Shown: piece after piece, positions 58,366-64,000 of the stretch
How the letters are laid out: each line of letters opens with the position of its first letter
Numbering within the stretch: position 1 is the first letter of the stretch
Notes under the pieces: generated by a model
The model's database searches: none
Told to the model about the DNA's origin: nothing
The model's input: the letters and a program-made list of their open reading frames with translations, nothing else
From: Emergomyces orientalis
Taxonomy: Eukaryota > Ascomycota > Eurotiomycetes > Onygenales > Ajellomycetaceae
NCBI GenBank assembly: GCA_002110485.1
Contig: MOWL01000050.1
Coordinates: 124,001-188,000 of the forward strand
Length of the DNA: 64,000 nt
Direction: 5' to 3'
Program-made: the position numbers and the translations under genes

Positions 58366-60463
58366 TTATTCCTCGCTTTCATCTTCACCCTTATCCTCAT
58401 CGACGTCCATTTCATCAAACTTCACACCAATCTCCCCCGTAACATCCCACCGATCCCCTGCCGCCGAGCGACTGACATATTTCACAAACTTCAACGTCCC
58501 CGAATCGCGCAGGACAATGCTCATGCGGTTCCAGCCCGCAGCCATGCTAAAGAGGATCCCATCGTCGCCGTCCTCGCCTGAGGCGGCTTTGTAGATTGCC
58601 GGGTCGGACTTTTTGGACTTTTTCATTTTTGAGTTGGTGGCGTTTTCTTCTTTTTCTTCCTCTTGCTCCTCCTCCTCATCTTCATCATCGTCGTCGTCGT
58701 CGTCGTCACCAGCCATGTAGATTTCATATCCACCAACAGAGTGGTCTTCGGTTTCTCCCGCATTGTCCTTTGAAGGTTCTTCTTTTCCATTGGCGCTTGG
58801 CTTGGCTTTATCCTTCCTTCTGCTATCGGCTTCCCCGTTATCTCCCTCTTCTTCCTCTTCCTCTTCCTCTTCCTCTTCCTCCTCATCACCTCCGTCCTTT
58901 TCCCACCCAGACGTTGGGGTCAAGCCAATCGTAAATTCCAATCGCGGGGTCTCCCCTTCATACCCACTCGCCAATGTGTAATCTTCGCCGCGCCTGAAAC
59001 GACGCGCCAGAATATTATAGTCGAGTAGATCACTATATCCAGTCACGACGGAAAGCCATTTCTTAAACGCCCGCGATGGCAATAGATCTTCCAGCAGTTC
59101 CTGTATAGGAGACTTGGCCGTGATCTCATCTCCAGCGGTTCGTGGCTGCTGGTATAGATATCGGTGTTTGTGAGGTGGCCGGCTGACTTTCCAATCTGTT
59201 TTCTGCTCGATCTCATGTGACGAGTTGGGCAGCGCGTTGGATTCTTTTTCCTGCTCTTCGATATATTCTCGGAGAGGCGTCGCGAATTTATCATGTAGGA
59301 ACCGTTCCAGGCTGAGAGAGCAGTCTGTGGTAAAACTCTCAGAGAGCTCCTCGGTAATATCCGGTATAAGGTAGGAGGGTGAGATATACTTGAGTAAGAA
59401 ATCCATGTCGGCCGCTGTAAACTCATTATCGGCCTCATTAGTTGCCTTGCCGTTCTCTTGTGCAGCTTCATACGGCGTAATCTGTGGCTGCGGTTGGTCA
59501 AACGTGTCCCCGGAGCTTTGCAGCTGCTGTAGACTACTCCGTTCCGCCAATTTCTCCTCCAACCCTTCCTCGTACCCATCCTCCCCTTCCTGTGGAATAT
59601 GGTACCATCCACTAATCGCCATACGCACTCTTTCCTTCCCGCCCTTATCCCCATTAGGGCCAGCATAGTACACCTCCTCCACATCATGGAAACTCTCGCC
59701 AGGCTGCACCGTGAAAAAGCTCAACTGATTAAACGCGGGGGGGATTGAAAGAGTATGATCTGGACTGGGAACCTTCACCTCTTTCCCAGTGTCGTCCTTC
59801 TCGACCGTAGTCGGGTATAATCGCAGCGCCCCACCCCAGCTCGGCTGCCATGGCACGTCCGGATCCGTCAGGTAGAGAATGTAGCTTACGCGCCGGCTCC
59901 CGATCACGTCATCGTGGCAGAGTAAATGGCACCCACCTGTGTAGACATTGATGGCCATGTCGGTCTTGCGGCCACTCAAGTCGCCCGCGCCCGTAACCTC
60001 GGATAGATACTTGCGGAAAGGCGCGGAGTAGAGGGCATCGCGCAGTTCGAGAAGCGAGGGTAATTTGGACAGCGAGGCATCATCGAGTCCGTCAAGATTG
60101 GCAAGGTCGCCTGATTGGAAGATTTTGTAGATGTCTGTTTCTTTCTCGGTGAAGGAGAGGTGTTCTTGGATCTCGGTGCGGACGGAGCGGAGGAGAGCGG
60201 GGTTTACAAGCGGGGAGATGACGCCGTGTTTGTATCTGTGTGGAATTGTATTGGGTTAGTTGACGGGAGATCAGGGAATGTATGTACGGGACTTACGGTG
60301 CGGAGGTCGCATAATTCTGCTTATACCGCTCCAACACAGCTCCATCAAGGAGTCCGTCGCGGAATCGGGATTTGACGGTCTCATTGTCCTGCACCCGCTT
60401 CTTGGGGTCTGGCTGGCTATTGCCATCCAGGCTATTTCGCGCAGACGTTGTTTTGCGCTTCAT
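58366..60463 (-). CDS. Tpa1/Ofd1-like 2-oxoglutarate-Fe(II) prolyl hydroxylase
   Basis: The model is complement(join(58366..60235,60297..60463)), 678 residues with one 61-bp intron (junction NYATSAPYKHGVISP). The N-terminal Lys/Arg-rich stretch (MKRKT and PKKRV) could be a nuclear signal. The catalytic double-stranded beta helix has GGCHLLCHDDVIGSRRVSYILYL, where His163 and Asp165 form the H-x-D pair. The distal His239 lies in ESFHDVEEVYY, and the 2-oxoglutarate Arg260 in RVRMAISGWYH. A second, non-catalytic half (ISPSYLIPD through the Trp-Asn-Arg end) follows after a long Glu/Asp-rich linker (residues about 460-580), a layout like Tpa1. Yeast Tpa1 hydroxylates Pro64 of ribosomal protein uS12, and fission yeast Ofd1 also controls the SREBP Sre1. 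Which role applies here is not set, and iron is only a cofactor, so the gene is not part of the siderophore block. Confidence 0.93.
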
Positions 60464-63346
60464 TGTCCACTGCAGGTATAGTATATAGAGAGGCAAGTGG
60501 CGCCAAAGCGAACAGGACGATTGTGGAGGATGGTGGATGGTGGATGGTGGGTTCAGGTGGTGAAAAAAGTGTTCGGGGTGGTGTGGTAAAGGCCATCTGA
60601 CTGGTTAGTTAGACCAACGGTCAACCTCCCAGTTGACTTGTAGCTGGACAATGCTCGTCAACGGTCTGCCGTCTATGTTTCAAATGGAGAGTGATCCACA
60701 AGATACTTCAAGTAATAGACACATACGGTTGGATTCAGCTCTTGGTTAATTTCCCCTCGAACTCGGTATTTTGCGCCACTCCTATACTCATGGCGGAACT
60801 AGAAATGGATTGGATAAGTATCAAGGAGTATCTTAGCCAATTGACTTAAGCACAGAGTGAGAAAATGGTTGACATTAAAAGGAATATTTATATTTAATAT
60901 CTATATCTCTTCGGGTAGAGAAAGTCGAAATTTGATAGCTATTTCAAGCCCTCGGGATATATCGGTGATGGAAATATTAAACCCACAGCACATAAATTTG
61001 CGACACTACCAAATTGTTCATCAGTCTCTCTATATCTTATCATACTTTTACCCTCAGCGCGTACTCAACAATACTTGTATATCAAAGAAAATTAACTGCA
61101 TTCCTTCAAGTGACCAAAATAATGCAACAAGGCGCTCTATGGGGGTGCGATGGTAATCTGCAAAAATATCATAAAATACGTACTTGTATTCAAAAAAGGT
61201 TTTTAAAAAAGGAAAGAAAAAAAAAGAAGCAAATTTTGCGACAAGCCGCAAAACAAGGAAATGTTACCCTGGGGAAACACAGAAATGTGCCAAAGGCCCA
61301 GATTTGTACCGGTACCTAGGTTTGCACCTTTCGAGAAAATCAAGGGATTACCACGGCCCCGGGAGCACTCCCCCCCCTCTTTTTTTCAACTGCTGTCAGT
61401 TCAACAGCGCCGATATACTCGCTTAGGCAGATCATCCGAGCTCAGGGGCGAGAGGGGATGGAAACCATAGGCCTTGGACTTGACCAAAGGTAATATTATA
61501 CGCCCATCTAAGAGTATTTTATTGTACCCCGGATACTTTGTATCCAAAGTAAAAAACATAAAATCCAGCATTTTCCAGCCATGGCCCTTGTGTGACTGGC
61601 GGGTCCAGATTCGTTTGTACGCGGCCGGCACGGGGTAAATGTCGCACGAGGATTCTCGTGGACACAAAATTGAGTGTCCCCGAGAGGAAGGGTTTTGCCG
61701 ACATAGAAAATTACGATGTGGCCTGGAATGGATTTCTTTTCTTTCGCCTTTCCCTCAATTTTAATTTTTATTTAAATCCCTTTTTTGTCGAGCCTCCACC
61801 ATCCCCGGCTCCATCTGGAGTTACGGCTGCAATGACAACACATGGAGTGCGCCTTTCCAGTAACTTCGGAAAACCTGGCCGCGCTGTAAGATTCCTCGAA
61901 TTAGACATCTTCACACGGGTCGACCATAGAAAAGCCATGCTGTTGAGCAATCTGGCCCCCAGGTGTCGGTTCAGGGGGGTTGGCTACCATGGCTTGGGAA
62001 GTTGGGAGGGTGACGCGTTGCTCGGATGCCATGCATGCGAGGGAGATCATACCACCCAATCAATAAGTTCTCGTGCATCGTGAAAACCCAATCCAGACTT
62101 CAGAGGTATGTGTATCATATCTCAGGGACGGGCAGCCAGGGAGGTGCTGGAAACCTTTGTTGTGTCTTGTTTGTTCCCCTTCGCCGGGTGAAGAAAAAAT
62201 ATCTTTTGTGGGAAATTTTCTTGTGCGAATTGCTCTCGATTTGTCGATTTGTCGAAATGTCGGGTTGAATCCAAGCGGGCCAATCTTGCTTGGAATTTTT
62301 TGGTAAAATATCATGGAATCTCAAGCACGTCATATTCCTCAGTTGTGTAATAATATTTAAATTACAACCGTAGCTTCGGGGATCTGGGGGTTGGTGTGGC
62401 TTTCGATTGCCCGATATCAAGAACGGCTATGATTCGCCTCTTTTTTCCCCACGCTTTCGAGATTTAAATATGGCGCTCGTGACTCGGCGACTGTTGACCA
62501 CATTGTCGCACAATGGCTGATGGCCCACCCGATTGTTTTGTTTTCGTGCTTGAATTGTAATCGACAAGCGACATGTTCGCCTTTGAACCCAGCGCTGTCG
62601 CTCCGGGGAGCTCAAGGTGCAGGTGAATATAGAACTGTGAAGGTTCTCAACAGCAGGCAATGAATTTGTTGGGAAAATTGAATCCTCTCAGCCGCAGACA
62701 ATGGGATCCAATTGAAAAGAAGAAAAGAAAAGAAAGAAAGAAAACAAAATTGAAGAAAAGGAATCCTGCAGCGAAGACAATGAGGGTAGAACTAATGCAG
62801 TCACGGAAACGGCTATCACACCAGCAATTCAACATATGAGGGGCTCACTGCAACTCCCCCAGGGTTTTCTGCTCCCCCTGTAGAGTTGTAAATATCAATG
62901 CCAAAGAGCTAAAAATGGGCCTGTCAATGGCCAGTCCCCTTTTCACCTGCTTTAGAACCTGCCAGTTGTGCTTTACTGTACCAAGGACTTGTACATACCT
63001 GGACCTCGACGCTCATTGAGAGCCACGTAATGGCCTTGCTATCACGAAGAGGGTGATTTTCTGCTGGTAGCAATGGTTGTACTAAAGAAAAATGGCAAAA
63101 ACACAATGCCAGGGTCTACACTGGACCCTTGAGCTGCAAAGTGCATATGTTTGCGGATATGATATCAATATTATCAGAATGAGGAGGAAATAGGAGGTTG
63201 CTGACTACTGTCTTAGCTAATCTCCTCTGCAGTCCCAAATATCTGTAGATCAAATCCCCGCTCCGTGAGAACTCAAGATGGATATTCTGATATTCATTTA
63301 TTTATTAGGTCACTATAGTAAGAGATACAGCCATAGAGTGACAGTG
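60464..63346. other. Spacer with no supported gene
   Basis: Frames are short, overlapping and inconsistent in composition. A purine-rich AGAAAAGAAAAG stretch occurs near 62715-62745. The promoter of the Tpa1-like gene is at the left end. Confidence 0.4.
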
Positions 63347-64000
63347 ATGGATACTCAGAACGATACCCCGCGACCCGAAGACCCTCCCCGCACTCCTCCC
63401 CACCCCCCATACTCTCCCATCACCCCTGTCCTCTCCCACGCTGCCATGCTTCCCCCGCCGTCGCCCTTGCAGCAGACTATCCCGCCCCTCTCAACCTCCG
63501 TCGCCTCCACTTTTTCTCTTGCCTCCAGCCCCGGAAGCATTACTGCGCATAATATCTCCACCGCCCCGCCCACATCTACCCCCGCACCCGCCTTCATTAC
63601 TGAGCCTTCCCCGGTCCCCATATCAGAGAGTGACAATCCAGACGTTATCGCCCTCCGCTCTGCCATATCCATCCTCCAAATGCAAAAACAGCAAGCATTA
63701 CGCGATATAAAAACCCTAGACAATTTAAAACAGGCCGCGGCAGCGCACCCGGAAGCATTTGCCAGGGAACTCACCAAGGGGAAGCTTACCTCCAAGGCTA
63801 GCGATATCTTCAACCCTACCGGTCTCGATGATGGAGATGAAGATACAGTTGGGCCGGCGCCTGTAGGGCAGCGAACAACTACTCGAGAGAATACATCTAG
63901 TGCTATGGACGAGGCGGCTATGGATATTGTCGAGCCGGCGTTCCCGTCCTTTGGGATAATCCCCACCCCGCAACAGGTGGTGCGCATGCCGCCTATCAAC
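63347..64000 (+). CDS. Partial gene at right edge, Pro/Ser-rich then helical
   Basis: The frame from ATG 63347 is open for 218 codons to the window end with no stop. The first 95 residues are Pro/Ser/Thr-rich (PPRTPPHPPYSPITP). Next comes a predicted helical segment IALRSAISILQMQKQQALRD, then IKTLDNLKQAAAAHPEAF and ARELTKGKL, followed by a mixed acidic stretch. It ends at IIPTPQQVVRMPPIN. The helix and the alternating charge look like a real folded region, and codon use is plausible. I recognise no family. The ATG is the first in frame after a short TA-rich upstream part. Confidence 0.55.
   Translation, partial: MDTQNDTPRPEDPPRTPPHPPYSPITPVLSHAAMLPPPSPLQQTIPPLSTSVASTFSLASSPGSITAHNISTAPPTSTPAPAFITEPSPVPISESDNPDVIALRSAISILQMQKQQALRDIKTLDNLKQAAAAHPEAFARELTKGKLTSKASDIFNPTGLDDGDEDTVGPAPVGQRTTTRENTSSAMDEAAMDIVEPAFPSFGIIPTPQQVVRMPPIN

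Noticed and set aside
1..64000. tRNA, rRNA or CRISPR features
   Set aside because: By eye I found no tRNA-like box B with matching stem, no rRNA text and no regularly spaced repeat-spacer array. A proper tRNA scan was not possible.

Overview
This is a fungal nuclear DNA window. Genes carry many short GT-AG introns (46-176 bp), there are no bacterial-style operons, and several proteins are typical of filamentous ascomycetes. The gene set, namely an NPS6/SidD-type siderophore synthetase, an ABCB transporter, an AMID-like oxidoreductase, a DUF3435 recombinase relic and many AT-rich gaps, points to the Eurotiomycetes. An Onygenales relative of the dimorphic fungi is most likely. The species assignment is inference from remembered gene content.

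Left part (1-10.3 kb): repeat-rich, gene-poor DNA. It holds the end of a Ty1/copia polyprotein with a candidate LTR, a decayed DUF3435 tyrosine recombinase, dispersed repeat copies and a poly-A-tailed repeat. Between the repeats lies one lineage-specific, presumably secreted Pro/Arg-rich protein built of near-identical tandem repeats.

Iron block (10.3-26.7 kb): an RTA1-like membrane protein, the siderophore synthetase (minus strand, 1962 aa after adding an N-terminal exon), a divergently transcribed full-size ABC transporter (1328 aa), and an AMID-like FAD oxidoreductase (469 aa, five exons). I read seven perfect ATCWGATAA sites, the consensus of the SreA/SRE1/URBS1 iron-repressing GATA factors. 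Three are in the synthetase/transporter divergent promoter and four are upstream of the oxidoreductase. This supports a co-regulated block for making and moving a fusarinine-type siderophore. The ornithine hydroxylase and acyltransferase genes usually needed for such siderophores are not in the window.

Middle (27.5-42.2 kb): a divergent receiver-domain gene or relic, a BCS1-like AAA ATPase, a membrane-anchored nucleotide pyrophosphatase/phosphodiesterase, a USP7/Ubp15-like protein that has lost both its catalytic Cys (now Gly) and its catalytic His (now Arg), and an SLC1-type dicarboxylate/amino-acid symporter.

Right part (44-64 kb): a 1297-aa single-pass membrane protein of unknown function, a bHLH-zip transcription factor, a Tpa1/Ofd1-like prolyl hydroxylase, and an open frame running off the right edge. 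The long spaces between hold microsatellites and homopolymers but no gene I can support. Exon models were made by hand from reading-frame continuity, splice consensus and family similarity, so individual junctions should be treated as predictions.
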